Below are positions 1-10,620 of a DNA stretch of 64,000 bases, one piece after another. Each line of letters starts with the position of its first letter. Positions within the stretch are counted from its first letter, which is position 1. The notes below the pieces were generated by a model. It was not told where the DNA came from. It ran no database searches and was given only the letters and a program-made list of their open reading frames with translations. This stretch comes from Macrocystis pyrifera (Eukaryota; Sar; Phaeophyceae; Laminariales; Laminariaceae). A program made the position numbers and the translations under genes. The DNA lies in NCBI GenBank assembly GCA_031763025.1, contig JASSKH010000002.1, positions 16,776,468 through 16,840,467 on the forward strand, written 5' to 3'.

Positions 1-62
1 GATTTGCCTATGATACGTACTACAATACATGCTCTGTCATTACGGGCATCCGCGAAACCGCA

Positions 63-80
63 GGCGGGCGTCCGCCCGCC
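63..80. repeat. Perfect GC-rich hairpin
   Basis: GGCGGGCG and CGCCCGCC form a perfect 8-bp inverted repeat with a two-base loop. The surrounding 41-100 segment (CCGCAGGCGGGC...GCGGCGAAGCCCGC) resembles two GC-rich palindromic patches near 48.1 and 48.3 kb. No function is assigned. Confidence 0.6.
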
Positions 81-112
81 GCGGCGAAGCCCGCTTGTGG
101 CTTGTGTGAATA

Positions 113-163
113 CGGCGTCATCCCACTTCCTTTAGCTTGACTGCTTATGGCGTCATCCCACTT
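113..163. repeat. Short direct repeat
   Basis: GGCGTCATCCCACTT occurs twice, about 37 bp apart, upstream of the Rep-like gene. It could be promoter-proximal, but nothing in the sequence shows that. Confidence 0.5.
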
Positions 164-930
164 GCGGAAATCTCTACAACAAAAACATTACTTCCTCTTG
201 TGCTCTTCCACCTCTCTTTACCTGGTATTATTGCAGGTCCATCCACCACCTTTTTAAGTGCCTCATATATTATTTCCGCTAAGTCGCTCACGCGTCGCCA
301 CCGCTTGTCTCTTCGCGCAGCCAGCTTGGCAACAGCAGATGAGCCAAGCCGCGAGAGTTACTTTTTCTGCCGGGTGTCTTCGCCTCTTCGACGAGGAGCC
401 GATGGGCCCTAGCGGCGACCCTGTGGAGGCTGAGACAATGTCGGACGGCGACGAGTACGAGGCGACTTTTATCGACAACCGCCCTGTGGCAGAACTGCCG
501 ACCTTCAGCGATGCAGACACGGACGTAAGTGCAACAGCTTTAGAACGGTTTAAATTTTTCATCTCTTGTATTTTGTCTTCTGTCTTCATTCAATTCTGCT
601 GAAAGACCGTTTCCATAAGAGTAAAAATATTTTACGTCGCGTGTGCGCGGGTCTTTTTTTCTCAGATTGGGCGAGTACTCCTTCGCTTCGACCCAGAACT
701 GAGACGAGATCATCTCTCTCGTCTGTATGTGTGTTACGGGTATGCCAGTATTTATTATCTCAGTTTGCTCAATTTATGCTACTGCGTTGCTCCTTTGTAC
801 CACTTTGTACCATAGTTGGTCGTCTTGTTCACACGTCCATGTTGCATTTATTAGCCGTGTTTGCTTAGTTTATACTACTACGTTGCTCCTTTGTACCTCG
901 TACTATCATATTTGCTCGAACTGTTCACAG

Positions 931-1534
931 GTCGATGTTGGAGCTCCGGTTATCTCGTCAGCGGCTGTAGCATCCGTCTCTGCCTCCTCTCCGCAGGGCC
1001 TTCAGGCCTCCGCCTCTTTAAATTCGCCCTTTCCAGTAGCTGTCCCAGCCGTCGGCAATGCTCAGGCGACCGTCGGTGCCGCCGCTACCGATGCTCAACC
1101 TGGACCCGTGACGGATGCCGAAGTGACGTACGGACCTTACCGTCGCACTATCGGCGACGGCCTACTCAGCGTGGAGTGGCCGAGATCGCCCAACGGCACT
1201 GGCAAATCCTGCTTCATCGACGATGAAGCCGGGATGCGTTACGCCTTTAGCTTCACCCTCACCTGCCTCAGCGGCCACACCGACGTCTCCTTCCAGTGGT
1301 TTGAGAAGCTAGGGCAATGCGTGCATGTCTTTTACTACCGTGCCGCGATTGGGTTGGAACGCGGCGGCGATCGTCGCGTTCTCCATGTACAAGCGGTGAT
1401 AGAGATAGGTCTGCACTGCCGCGGCGACACCACCAAGATAGCGTCCTCTCTCAGGGAGAAGCTTCGGAAGTTTTGCGGCCTCGTGGCGGCCAAGATCACA
1501 ATCAAGGAGCTCGCGACTACCCAGACTTTCGCAC
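931..1534 (+). other. Exon 2 of Rep-like gene, HUH motifs I and II
   Basis: The acceptor is TTCACAG|GTC at 929-930 and the donor is GCAC|GTTAGG at 1535. The exon is open throughout and ends in phase 1. It starts with a low-complexity Val/Ala/Ser/Gln linker. The folded part runs from about 1120 and contains motif I at 1252-1266 and motif II with the His codon at 1384-1386. An ERGGDRR stretch lies just before motif II, where Rep proteins usually carry a charged GxERG-like turn. Confidence 0.68.
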
Positions 1535-1579
1535 GTTAGGCTCTTCTCTTGTATTTTTCCTATAGGTTTTTCCTACTCA

Positions 1580-1978
1580 CACACTTTCACCTCTCCTTGT
1601 TTTGCTTTCGCGCTTGCCGGCCTCATCCTTCTCCTTGCGAAGTCAGTTCGTGCTATCTCGCTTATTATTTTCTCTTTTCCATTCGTTGTTTTTTTCGTTC
1701 TCCTTGTTGTGCATCGCACCTCTTTTGTTTTCTTTTCCATACCCTCTCGTAGTAGTGATGACCGGCTACTCCCAGAAGGGATCATGTTCGCCTCTCGTGT
1801 TGTTCTTTCGCGCTTGCCGATCTCATCCTGCTCCTAGCGAAATCATGTCGTGGCATTTTCCGTGATCCTCTTCTCATTTATTTTCCCTGTTTTTCGTTCT
1901 CCCTATTGTGCTTCGCACCTCTCTTTTTTGTTTTGTGTCCTCTATCCTCTCGCGGTCATGACCGGCTACGTCCAAAAG
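1580..1978 (+). repeat. Tandem duplication of intron end plus start of motif-III exon
   Basis: Two diverged copies of about 200 bp (roughly 1580-1785 and 1786-1978) each hold the end of intron 2 and the first codons of the motif-III exon (MTGYSQK at 1758, MTGYVQK at 1958). The first copy keeps a good acceptor (TAG at 1753-1755) but runs into duplicated intron sequence after YSQKG. The second keeps the rest of the exon, but its acceptor position reads GCGG instead of an AG, and the 80 bp before it contain no AG at all. Neither copy can make the normal splice. Confidence 0.75.
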
Positions 1979-2489
1979 GACTCCGACCGAGCGTGGTACG
2001 CCTTTGATTCTGTGGGCATTTCGCCGGAATTTGTCAGCGACGCCCGCGAGAATTACAAGCGCACGGCCAGGTGAGACTTCACACAACGGTTCAATCAGTA
2101 CTTGAGACTTGATCAACAGTTTAATTTGCAAGTTTTGCGCAACATGATCAACATTTACTTTCATATTATGAAACTGTTGCATATTACCCCGCCCTTGCTG
2201 TTGTCTTCTACTTGTTAATTTCAGCGGGTGCGTCAAGGACGAGGCATGGATCGAGGTCACCAAGAAGGCTTTCTAGGGCATCTGTCACAACAAAGTGAGG
2301 CAGGAGTTTTACCCTCTCTACATGTCTCCCGTCCAAGTCCTCAAATTCTGCATCAACAGCCGCGAGTACATCCCGCACTTCTCCTGGGTCTAGCCCACTA
2401 ACGCTCAAGGCATCCCCATTGAGAAAGCCAGGTCGCTGTGGACGTCCTATGTCTCTCCGGAGGAAGTTGAGCGTGAAGACATCTACAAC
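1956..2489 (+). other. Exons 3 and 4 of Rep-like gene, motif III and two nonsense codons
   Basis: Exon 3 (1956-2070) holds the YxxK motif, TAC at 1967-1969 and AAG at 1976-1978. It ends at CCAG|GTGAGA. Exon 4 (2225-2489) follows a TTTCAG acceptor and ends at CAAC|GTGAGT. Its reading frame is clearly protein-like (DEAWIEVTKK, FYPLYMSPVQVL, YIPHFSWV) but carries two TAG codons 39 codons apart. CAG to TAG changes would explain both, which is inference. Confidence 0.7.
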
Positions 2490-3725
2490 GTGAGTAGCGG
2501 TTTCCTATATTTTCTTTGCCCAGCCGGTATTTTTGCCACGATTCTCCCCAATTAAAAAATACATATCTAGTGCCGGTTTAGTATATTCTGATGGGGTGGT
2601 GCCTGATTTCGACGTTATGTGGGTTGTATGTGCCTCTATATTGCCGAATGAGTGCCTGATTGCCAAGCATAGTTTCGGTTACCTCGTACAGTCACGGTTA
2701 AGTAGTGCTGGTTTATGTTGAGTAGTACCGCGGTTACCCACTATAATCGGCTGCCCCCTATATTGCTATTGCCGGTCAAGTAGTGCCCACTATTATCGGT
2801 TGCCCTCTATAGTGCCGGTTAAGTAGCACTTGTTTTATATCTTGCCAATTAATTGGTGCCGCTTACCTCCCACAGTGCCTGTCACATCGCTCGTCACAAA
2901 TGGGAACAACCAGTAGTTGTGATATAGGAGTAACTGCAGTTCACTCGTTTTGTCTATTTCACAGTTACGGTACAGGTCCCTCTATAATGTCGGTTTTTAT
3001 GTCTCTCTATACATGCCTAGCCGTTTTTTTTGTCGCGATTCGCCCGAACAAGAAAATAAATACGTAACTAGTGCCGGTTTTGTATATTTCCGATGAAGCA
3101 GTGCCTGATTTCTACGCCACATTCCTATTATGCCGGTCTTGTCTGTTGCCGGTTAAGTATTAAGTGGTTGCCCACTTAGTGTCGGTTACCCCATACCTAT
3201 TATGCCGGTCTTGTCTGCTACCGATTAAGTATTGCCAGTTGCCCCATATAGTGCCGTTTTTTTGTGTTTCCGGTTGTTAACTGTAGTGCCAGTTACCCCT
3301 CAAACTAGTGCGGGTTACCCCTTACAGCGCCGGTTAACTAGTGCAGTTTTGTGTGTTGCCGGCTGAGCAGTGCTGTTTACAAACTATGGTGCCGGTTTAA
3401 GTACTTCCGGTTTCGCATCTTGACGGTTAGTACAGCCGATTACCCGTTATAGTGCCTATCAAATCTCACGTCACAAATACGAACAAACGTGGCTGTGGTA
3501 CAGCTATATATCCCACGGGTATATACCGCCACTATTACTTAGTGCCGGTTTTCATTTCCCTCTATATTGCCGGTCGAGTAGTACCGATTACCCACTATAG
3601 TGCCTGTCACATTGTTCTTCGCGAGGTGCTTACTCACGTCGTGTCCCTTCTACCTGGTATACGTGTGACGCACGTCGTGTCCCTTCTCTACGTATTCCCT
3701 ACCGTTGCCTCGCTTTCTATGACAG
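2490..3725 (+). repeat. Intron 4 of Rep-like gene, filled with a degenerate TAGTGCCGGTT repeat
   Basis: This 1236-bp intron (donor GTGAGT at 2490, acceptor GACAG at 3725) consists largely of spaced copies of the core TAGTGCCGGTT, with variants of GTTAAGTAGTGCC and TTACCCCATA between them. A second internal repeat, CACGTCGTGTCCCTTCT, occurs twice near 3636 and 3672. No coding potential is visible. Confidence 0.65.
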
Positions 3726-4127
3726 ATCTTCTTCGACACCTGCCCCGGGTCCACCTGCCAAGCGTGGGAACTCTCCGACTTGACATTCGCCGACATGACC
3801 GCTGACGGGGCGCAGTCTTATGCTTCTCGTCGCCGCGATATCCTCACCACTATGGCGGAGGCGGAGGATAACGTCGCGCGCGGCGCCGCTGGAGGCATTC
3901 CTACTACCCCTGCCACGGCGGCAACGGCCTCCCCACCTTCGCCTGGCTCTCCCGCCGAAGACACCGCCACTGCTGCAGCCGCGTCCGGTAGTTATTCCCA
4001 CGACTCGCAGATGTCGGCATTCCTGTCTGCCCTCGACACGCTCCTACTGTCTAACATTGGGATCGGCGAGGACAGCAGCCACGGCGAGGGGGGAATCCGG
4101 ACGCCTAGTTTTCTTCGCCTTCTCTGA
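3726..4127 (+). other. Last exon of Rep-like gene
   Basis: The frame enters at phase 0 from exon 4 and runs to TGA at 4125-4127. It starts with a cysteine- and tryptophan-containing segment (IFFDTCPGSTCQAWELSDLT), followed by a basic stretch (YASRRRD), a Thr/Ala/Pro/Ser-rich linker and a hydrophobic patch (FLSALDTLLL). I do not recognise a known domain in it. The low-complexity linker suggests a flexible tail. Confidence 0.6.
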
Positions 4128-5330
4128 ATTGGATAGCTGTTCGGGCAAGTTCGCCTACTTATTCTTTCATGAGAGGTCACCAACGTCTTCTTGCCATTCC
4201 GCCAGTTGTCCGTGCGGGAGGTTACGTTGGACAGTAGTGGCACCGTTAAAGAGGGGCCGGGGCGGGGAGTGTAGATTTCCTTTCCTTTCCTAAATTAGTC
4301 AGTCGTCGGTGCAACTTCCCCTGTGTATCATTCATGAGGGTACTGACGCGTTCATACCGTGGTTACTACCTACCACGCCCACGGTGGATGCGGGGGGTGG
4401 CGCGGGTTTTCTTGCGATCTTGTCGTGAAATGCTCACCCGTCGGAGTAGACACGGGAGGGGGTTCTATATTATTTTCGCTGTTGGCGTGAGTGTTAGCAC
4501 ATGTTCGTTGTTCATCTTTTTTCCGTCGTTGCCATGTGGAGAGGAGTGTTACCAATATATTTCGGACGTCTTTCTAGACCTCCTCCCCTCCTGAACGCTT
4601 TTAGTGGTCACGTGTTCATCTTGCGTAGTGATAGCAGTGTTCTCTGTTGTTTCACTATCCCGTCGAAGTGCATATTATGGATGGTGCATGTGATCCATCT
4701 GATACATCTGAGCAGTTTTACCATAAGAGTTTACTAAGTCCGTACTGCAGTACTAGAGAGATTTCTGTACAGTCCCAAAGAGTCTCACCTTGGGTCCCAG
4801 AAAGTTTTGCTTGACGTTCCCGTAGAAGTAACATGTTAGGGTGTTACGTCTGACGCTTGGTAGACAGCAACATATGTCATCATGCTAGTAAATATGCGTA
4901 TATCGATCTGGGTAAGTTAAAGTTATTGTTATTGCCCTCGATGAAATGCATTCGAGCGCTGTTCTCAGTTTGCTTGTCTCTTTTTTTGTGAAGTCGCAGG
5001 TGGAGTTGTTAAGAGTGACGGGAGAGGCCAGTCGGGACCAGCACGGACGGAACCCCAGAGTGCTGTGTTTCGCTCAGGCAGAGCGTCTACTTGTTGACTA
5101 ACGGTACCACTTGTTATAGTACTCGGCGGGGACATCTATCCAGCAGCAGCACACGAAGACGGAACGAGCACCCGCACCAGTACCACAGCAATGGGATCGA
5201 TATCATTGAGGTGTAATTAATTGGGGTCGGTTGCAGGGCTTTATAAATACAAGACTTTTGGCCAATGAAAAACGAAACCTGAACGGGGAGAGATCTCCAA
5301 CAATCAGTCAGATAGCTGACGACGCTCTCT
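4128..5330. other. No gene recognised
   Basis: The segment holds the presumed 3' flank of the Rep-like gene, including a GGGGCCGGGGCGGGG tract at about 4254-4268, and then unremarkable sequence. I see no coding region, RNA gene or clear repeat. Confidence 0.5.
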
Positions 5331-5605
5331 TGGGTTATTATTTTTGCGAGTACCGAAACACACGATGAGGATCGCAAAATACAAATAAAGGCGAAAAGTA
5401 GGAAGTAATCAATCAACTAACTAACTGCTGTTGTTGTAAAAAGACCTACGCGGATAGTATGCAATTTTGGGTAATTCTTTTTGCGAATACCGAAACATAC
5501 GACGAGGATCGCAAAATACAAATAAAGGCGAAAAGTACGAGGAAAGTAATCAACAAACTGCTGTTGTTGTTGTAAAAGACCGACGATAGTTCGTATGCAA
5601 TTTTT

Positions 5606-5639
<34 letters not shown>

Positions 5640-5830
5640 TTTCAGGCTCTACTTACTGCTGCTGCTATAGTATGCGAGTGACGACGCTTTGTTGGCCAAT
5701 GCAAAACATTATGTGGGTTGTCACACATTCGACAGATTGACATGCATTTTCATTGTATTTTATGCGAGTACGGAAACATACGATGACGATCGCAAACAAA
5801 TACTCGTAAAGGCGAAAAGTAGAAAGTAAT
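5330..5830. repeat. Dispersed 70-bp repeat (3 copies) and (AGT)n
   Basis: A block with the core GATCGCAAAATACAAATAAA followed by GGCGAAAAGTA occurs at about 5333-5405, 5475-5550 and 5757-5830. Between them an (AGT)n microsatellite of about 11 units lies at 5606-5639. No coding role. Confidence 0.65.
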
Positions 5831-5837
5831 CCACTGC

Positions 5838-7115
5838 TGCCGGCGGCGTCCTACGGTATCCCCCCAAACCTGAAGAAAAACCCATTTTTTGCCTTTCGCT
5901 GCTGTAAAAGACTTGTGATAGTATGCATTTTTTTTTGCCATTCGAGACACAGCAGTAGTACTCGTAGATAATTTTGCTCTGGCACCAAAAGTAACGCACT
6001 CCTGTTGCTGTACTGTAAATACCTCCTATAGTATGCGCATGGAAACGCGAAGTACACCAAAAAAGAATTATTTCAGCTCGTGCCACGATACACGATAGAC
6101 GCTCGATCTCGACAGAGACTCAGCCCACGTACAACTCGCGCGGTGGCGGGCAAGATCAACTAAGTATAGATGACGGGCTCGAAGAAATGAGGTGGATGCA
6201 TGCTCTAGGGGGCAAGAGCTTGCCGGCGGCGTCCAACTGTATCCAAAACTGAAAAAAGCCCATTTCATTCGAGACGTTTGTTGTACTACTGATGTACTGA
6301 TAGACACAATGCATTTTTTTTGCCGTTCTGTTATGATACTGCTTGGATACAGCACTCTTCAGTACAGCAGTACTCGTCCATAATTTTGCTCTGACACAAA
6401 AAGTAACCCACTCCTGTTGTACTCTAAAAATCCTGCTATAGTATGCGAATGGAAACGCGAAGTTCACCAAAAAAGTATTATTTCAGCGGGTGCGACGATA
6501 CACGATTGACGCTCAATCTCGACAGAGACTCAGCCCACGGACAACCCGCGCGGTGGCGGGCAAGATCAACTAGTATAGATGACGGGCTCGAAGAAATGAG
6601 ATGGATGCATGCTCTAGGGGGCAAGAGCTTGCCGGCGGAGTCCAACGGTATCCTCGCAAACCTGAAAAAAAGCCCATTTTTTGCCATTCGAGACGTTTGT
6701 TGTACTGATGATGTACTGGCAGACACAATGCATTTTTTTGACATTCTGTTATGATACTGCTTGCATACAGCACTCTGCAGTACAGCAGTACTCGTCCATA
6801 ATTTTGCTCTGACACAAAAAGTAACCCACTCCTGTTGTACTCTACAAAACCTGCTATAATAGTATGCGAATGGAAACGCGAAGTTCACCAAAAAAGTATT
6901 ATTTCAGCTGGTGCGACGATACACGATAGACGCTCGATCTCGACAGAGAGGGCAACCCGCGCAGTGGCGGGCAAGATAAACTAGTATAGATGACGGGCTC
7001 GAAGAAAAGAGGTGGATGCATGCTCTAGGGGGCAAGAGCTTGCCGGCGGCGTCCTAAGGTATCCTCCCAAACCTGAAAAAAAGCCCATCTTTTGCCATTC
7101 GAGACGGATGCAGCA
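5838..7115. repeat. Tandem repeat, ~415-bp period
   Basis: Two full copies begin at 6031 and 6441 (landmark GTATGCGNATGGAAACGCGA) and a partial third starts at 6862. A partial leading copy is at 5838-6030. Shared landmarks include GGGGGCAAGAGCTTGCCGGCG and GGGCAAGATCAACTA. ORFs of about 100-137 codons on both strands simply repeat with the units and are not good gene candidates. Confidence 0.8.
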
Positions 7116-7197
7116 GTAGTAGTACTCATAGCTAATGTTTTTCATCTATTTCGTGCACACCAGCGGCCAATGCGCTGCACTGAGCGTGGGACCCAAG

Positions 7198-7425
7198 CGT
7201 CTGAGCCAACTCTTACTCTTGTATTCATCGCCACTCTTGCGCAACAAGACAGCACTACAACAGTAGCAGGCACCTGGTCTGGTGTATAGACGTCTCCCCA
7301 ACTCGGTATGGGCGTCTGAGCCAACTCTTGTATTCATCCCCACCCTTGCACAACAAGACGGCACTACAGCAGTAGCAGGCACCTGGTCTGGTGTATAGCC
7401 GTCTCCCCAACTCGGTACGGGTCAT
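7198..7425. repeat. Tandem duplication, ~116-bp period
   Basis: Two copies of a unit containing CACTACANCAGTAGCAGGC and CCTGGTCTGGTGTATAG lie back to back. Identity is high, so the duplication looks recent. Confidence 0.8.
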
Positions 7426-7650
7426 GGGATATGTTGGTATGGTATGTGGGAATGTGGTATATGGGATATTGGTGGTATGGTATATGGGGATATATATGGG
7501 AAAACCACCGTATGTGGTATGGTATGTGTTGACGGTATGGTACGGGAAAAACACAGTATATGGTATGGTACGTTTGTGGTATGGTACCATGGTACGATGT
7601 CGTGGATGTATTATATGGCTAAATTTGCCTTGTGGTATGGTATGTTTCAG
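7425..7650. repeat. TGGTATGG-rich low-complexity tract
   Basis: A strongly strand-asymmetric stretch of GGTATGGTAT-type words. Tyr/Met/Trp/Gly/Val-rich ORFs in it are a by-product of the repeat. Confidence 0.7.
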
Positions 7651-7745
7651 TATATAAGGTCCTTAAGGGTCGAAAACGTCGTGCGAATATCAATTGTAAC
7701 GAGCTTATATATCGGCCATTGGAAAGTGTTCGAAAATATAAGCTT

Positions 7746-7819
7746 GCGGACAGATAGACAGACAGACAGACAGACAAGATTGCAATTACCGCAGCTGAGA
7801 CTCAGTTTTACAAACTGAG
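7746..7819. repeat. (GACA)n microsatellite followed by a hairpin
   Basis: About six GACA units are followed 30 bp later by a perfect hairpin, CTCAGTTT-TAC-AAACTGAG, at 7801-7819. The hairpin follows a GCTGAGA word. No function assigned. Confidence 0.6.
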
Positions 7820-8109
7820 AATAACGTACGTGGATGTCCAAATCCTAATATTGTGTTCAGTGCCAGTACAAGCACAGATCACGGCGTAACATAATGTTAC
7901 TGTGCCAGAGCTGGACGGGATCGAGCACAAACATAACGTTAAGGCGTGAACACGTTCCTGGGTTCCCAGTCAACACTGTGTTACCGCGTGGCCGTGATTG
8001 CCCCCCCAGTGCTAACACTATGTTGTACGTGGCCACGTTCCTGCGTCAGGCCCCATAACATCGATAAGTGGTATCCGAGTGCTGCGTGACCCGAGGTGTG
8101 GTTTCTTTT

Positions 8110-8325
8110 GATTTTTCTCTGTTTAAAACAATGTTTATGTCGTTCCTTTCGTATTCAGTACGATGGCTTGGCATTGCATTGTCTATTCTGCATACTGCAT
8201 AACGATGTAGTATCTCTGTGCCATAGTTTTGTGACTATAGGGCTTGTATCTCTCTGGGATTGAATAATCGGCACGTACACTGGTTGTGCTGGATGTCGAC
8301 GGGTAAAAATAATTACTTAATGTGA
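8110..8325. repeat. Left inverted arm of an 8.1-11.6 kb block
   Basis: The reverse complement of this segment matches 11338-11580 over about 215-240 bp. It includes the words CGTCGACATCCAGCACAACC and AGAGAGATAC. The arms bracket about 3 kb of repeat-rich sequence and could be terminal inverted repeats of a large decayed element. Confidence 0.7.
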
Positions 8326-8394
8326 AGACCACACACACCACATAACAAACCACAGCACCACAACAGCACCATTACCACGGCCACCGGCCAACCC

Positions 8395-8915
8395 GGGCTA
8401 CAGGTTCTGCTGCTCCTGCTGCTCCTGCTGCTTGGCTGATGGGGTGGTGTTGGCGGTGGTGCCGGTGGTAGCAGGTGGTGTGTGGTGGTGTGGTGTAGTC
8501 GTGCCCTCGGTATGATACTCTTCTGATGCGGCCATCGAGCACACCGCACAGTCGACAGGTGCTCAACACGAGACAAGTCATGGCCCTTCGATCCTGTCCC
8601 CCCCCGTGTGTCCATCACTACGCAACCACCGGTACCCATGCAGAGCCGTTGTACTCGCATGTAGCAGTTCGTCCTCCACTACAGCACTACAAACAACAAT
8701 GATTTCACAACAGCAACAACCCAGCACATCACCACATCACAAACCACTGCACCACCGCCACGTCCACCAGCCACCACGCGCAACAGGCTTCTGCGGCTCC
8801 TGCTGCTTGGCTGGTGGGGTGGTGGTGGCGGTGGTGGTGGTAGCAGGTGATGTGTGGTGGTGTGGTGGAGTCGTGCCCTCGGTACGATACTCTTCTGGTG
8901 CGACCATCGAGGAAC
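8395..8915. repeat. Duplicated GTGG-rich segment, ~385-bp spacing
   Basis: The stretch at about 8400-8535 recurs at about 8785-8915, sharing CTCCTGCTGCTTGGCTG, GGTGTGTGGTGGTGTGGTG-like and GTCGTGCCCTCGGTA words. The 192-codon ORF across it (8606-9184) is low-complexity and not a persuasive gene. Confidence 0.75.
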
Positions 8916-9084
8916 CCCCATACTCTGTTTTTTTCAAGTACTGGCATCATACATATCGTACTCATACCAGCTCGCACACAAAAAATGTTCGCTGGTATCG
9001 AGTGATGATCAACGACAGCAACAACAACAAACAACAGCGGCCTTTAGAGGCCATTGCCACCACCATATCAAGCAGCAGCGGACA

Positions 9085-9160
9085 CAGTGATGACATCTAT
9101 ATCAACACCGCTCTTGAAGATGCCCACCTCAGTGCTCTGTATCGAGAGCACTCATTGATT
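9085..9160 (+). repeat. Dispersed repeat, copy 1 (second at 40430-40500)
   Basis: CACCGCTCTTGAAGATGCCC... is about 80% like 40430-40500 (CTCCGCTCTTGAAGCTGCCC...). It lies just upstream of a second dispersed repeat at 9231. Confidence 0.6.
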
Positions 9161-9230
9161 GCTCTTGTCGACTTACACGCATAACATTTTTAAGACAAGC
9201 ATACAGAAATAAATACCAATACCTGGTGTA

Positions 9231-9460
9231 AGTTTTGTTGTCAACCACTCGAAATCACTCTTTGATAGTCATGGACTTTGCCGACGTGAAGCTTTTATGC
9301 TGGTAGACGGCAAGTAGAACGGAAAGAGGGAGTCACTCGCGAATATCTCGTGCTTGATGCGCATAGCTACGCGTGTAGAGCAGAGGCACACGAGCAGGCG
9401 TCGCGACACTTCCCGTTGCCGAATGATAGGCCCAGACTAGGTCTACTGTTGTGGTTATCT
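9231..9460 (+). repeat. ~230-bp dispersed repeat, copy 1 of 3
   Basis: Copies at 37111-37363 and 62781-62998 share GTTTTGTTGTCAACCACTC, GATAGTCATG, ACGAGCAG and the end GGTCTACTGTTGTGGTT. The fixed 3' end in all three copies suggests a short mobile element. No coding capacity. Confidence 0.7.
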
Positions 9461-10212
9461 AGGGGCGGTCCGAACAAACTCTCAGTTAGCTATCTTCATG
9501 TCGACGGCTGTTGTTGTGCTTGTTTCATATAAAATATAAACCTCATGCACCCACTTTGGTCTGTGTAAATCAAGAACTATTGCTGCGTTAGTCGAAATGG
9601 TGTCTGTTTAAAATACGCGACCGATGATAGGCTTTCCATCGATGCTTCATTTGCATCAGTATGCGTCAGAAATACATCGGGAAGTCTCTCTCCCCCATTT
9701 TGGGCATACGATAGTAAGGGCCACAGCAGTGATACGGCGAGTACCACTATCGTCTGTCACATATCCGGTACCTGGTAAGCATGGTAGCATGGCAACATGG
9801 TGTTCCGGTATTACCCTATTGGGCTATGACGATGCTAATATGCCCCAAGATGACCCTTGTCACATATGACACCGTGCTTCAACAATACGTCGCGTCGCCA
9901 CACATCCTTTCGTCGCGGCTGTAGACGAGAGTATAGGAGGTGGGAACCGAGCTTTGCCCGATATCGATACGGCATGCTACGTGTGAAGTGCACACCAATA
10001 CGGATTAGTATGCCAAGTGAGTGGTCAGCAGGAGCAGGGAAGGGATATATATCCTCCTCATGTACGGGATGTATACCCTGCATGATGCCACATAAAACCC
10101 GAAGTACACTCGATTAATTTAGCACACACAGCTTGCAAAGATGGGTTTCGACGAAATCTTCGATCTCACAGCTATTAATAGTTTATTTTATTTTATTTTA
10201 CGAATTCATTCT

Positions 10213-10380
10213 CAAGGCCCCCCTTCGGGATGTGGGCAACGTGAAATCCCGGGGGCGTCGCAAGGCGAAAAGGGAGTCACAGGTAACACGCATGTAGCTG
10301 CTCTGGGCGGAAACGTGAGCCATGGGTTGGCGTATTGCTCGAAGGAAAGAGCAGTAGCCAGCAGGAACTGAGTACTACTC
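10213..10380 (+). repeat. CCCTTCGGGAT family, copy 1 of 3
   Basis: The copies at 42501 and 58371 share CCCCTTCGGGATGTGGG, GTGAAATCCCGGGGGCGTCG and CAAGGCGAAAAGG. The start forms a short UUCG-type hairpin, best seen as ATCCC-CTTC-GGGAT at 58 kb. The strong conservation of this block against much weaker flanks suggests an RNA-structured or recently spread unit. Confidence 0.65.
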
Positions 10381-10449
10381 TTTCTTTGGAGTAATACACT
10401 AGCTCCTGCCACACGTTTCCGCAGCAGCAACTGACTCGTGGCAACCGCA

Positions 10450-10620
10450 GTTGAACTATAACATCACTATCAATAGGCAGCAACTCGGATGCAACTATGA
10501 ATGCACCTGTGGTATACATACGGTTGAGGGCATCATGAAAAAAAGTTTCTCCTCGCGTACAAATTAAAGACTGTCAAAAACACTATACTCATGGTTACAG
10601 CAGCAGACTCGTGGCAAAAA
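10450..10620 (+). repeat. Dispersed repeat shared with 26660-26870
   Basis: Both loci contain AACATCACTATCAATAGGCAGCAACT, GAGGGCATCATGAAAAA and CAGACTCGTGGCAA, in the same order and spacing. A shorter piece recurs at about 26500-26560. Confidence 0.65.

Larger units (their letters stand above)
339..4127 (+). pseudogene. Rep-like HUH endonuclease gene, five exons, decayed
   Basis: Seen: five exons at 339-524, 931-1534, 1956-2070, 2225-2489 and 3726-4127 join in consistent phases (0, 1, 2, 0) and give about 523 codons. The ATG at 402 is an alternative start. The predicted protein has an acidic N-terminus, a Ser/Ala/Pro-rich linker, then FTLTC (about residue 170), LHVQAV (His about 214) and GYVQKD (Tyr about 268, Lys about 271). 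Known: Rep proteins of CRESS-DNA replicons carry motif I (FTLN-like), motif II (H-hydrophobic-Q) and motif III (YxxK), and the order and spacing here agree. The YxxK tyrosine would nick and covalently hold one DNA strand. No helicase domain is seen, so it is not a standard Helitron RepHel. Breaks: in-frame TAG at 2274-2276 and 2391-2393, loss of the exon-3 acceptor (GG at 1954-1955), and a tandem duplication across intron 2 and exon 3. The family call is inference from motifs; exon structure is well supported. Confidence 0.72.

Noticed and set aside
339-4127. Helitron RepHel for the Rep-like gene
   Set aside because: Motif II is H-hydrophobic-Q, not the HUH of Helitrons, only one motif-III Tyr is seen, and no helicase motifs follow.
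8606-9184. 192-codon + strand ORF
   Set aside because: Mostly Ser/Gln/His/Val/Gly low complexity, crossing a tandem duplication and a dispersed repeat. No start, splice or domain support.
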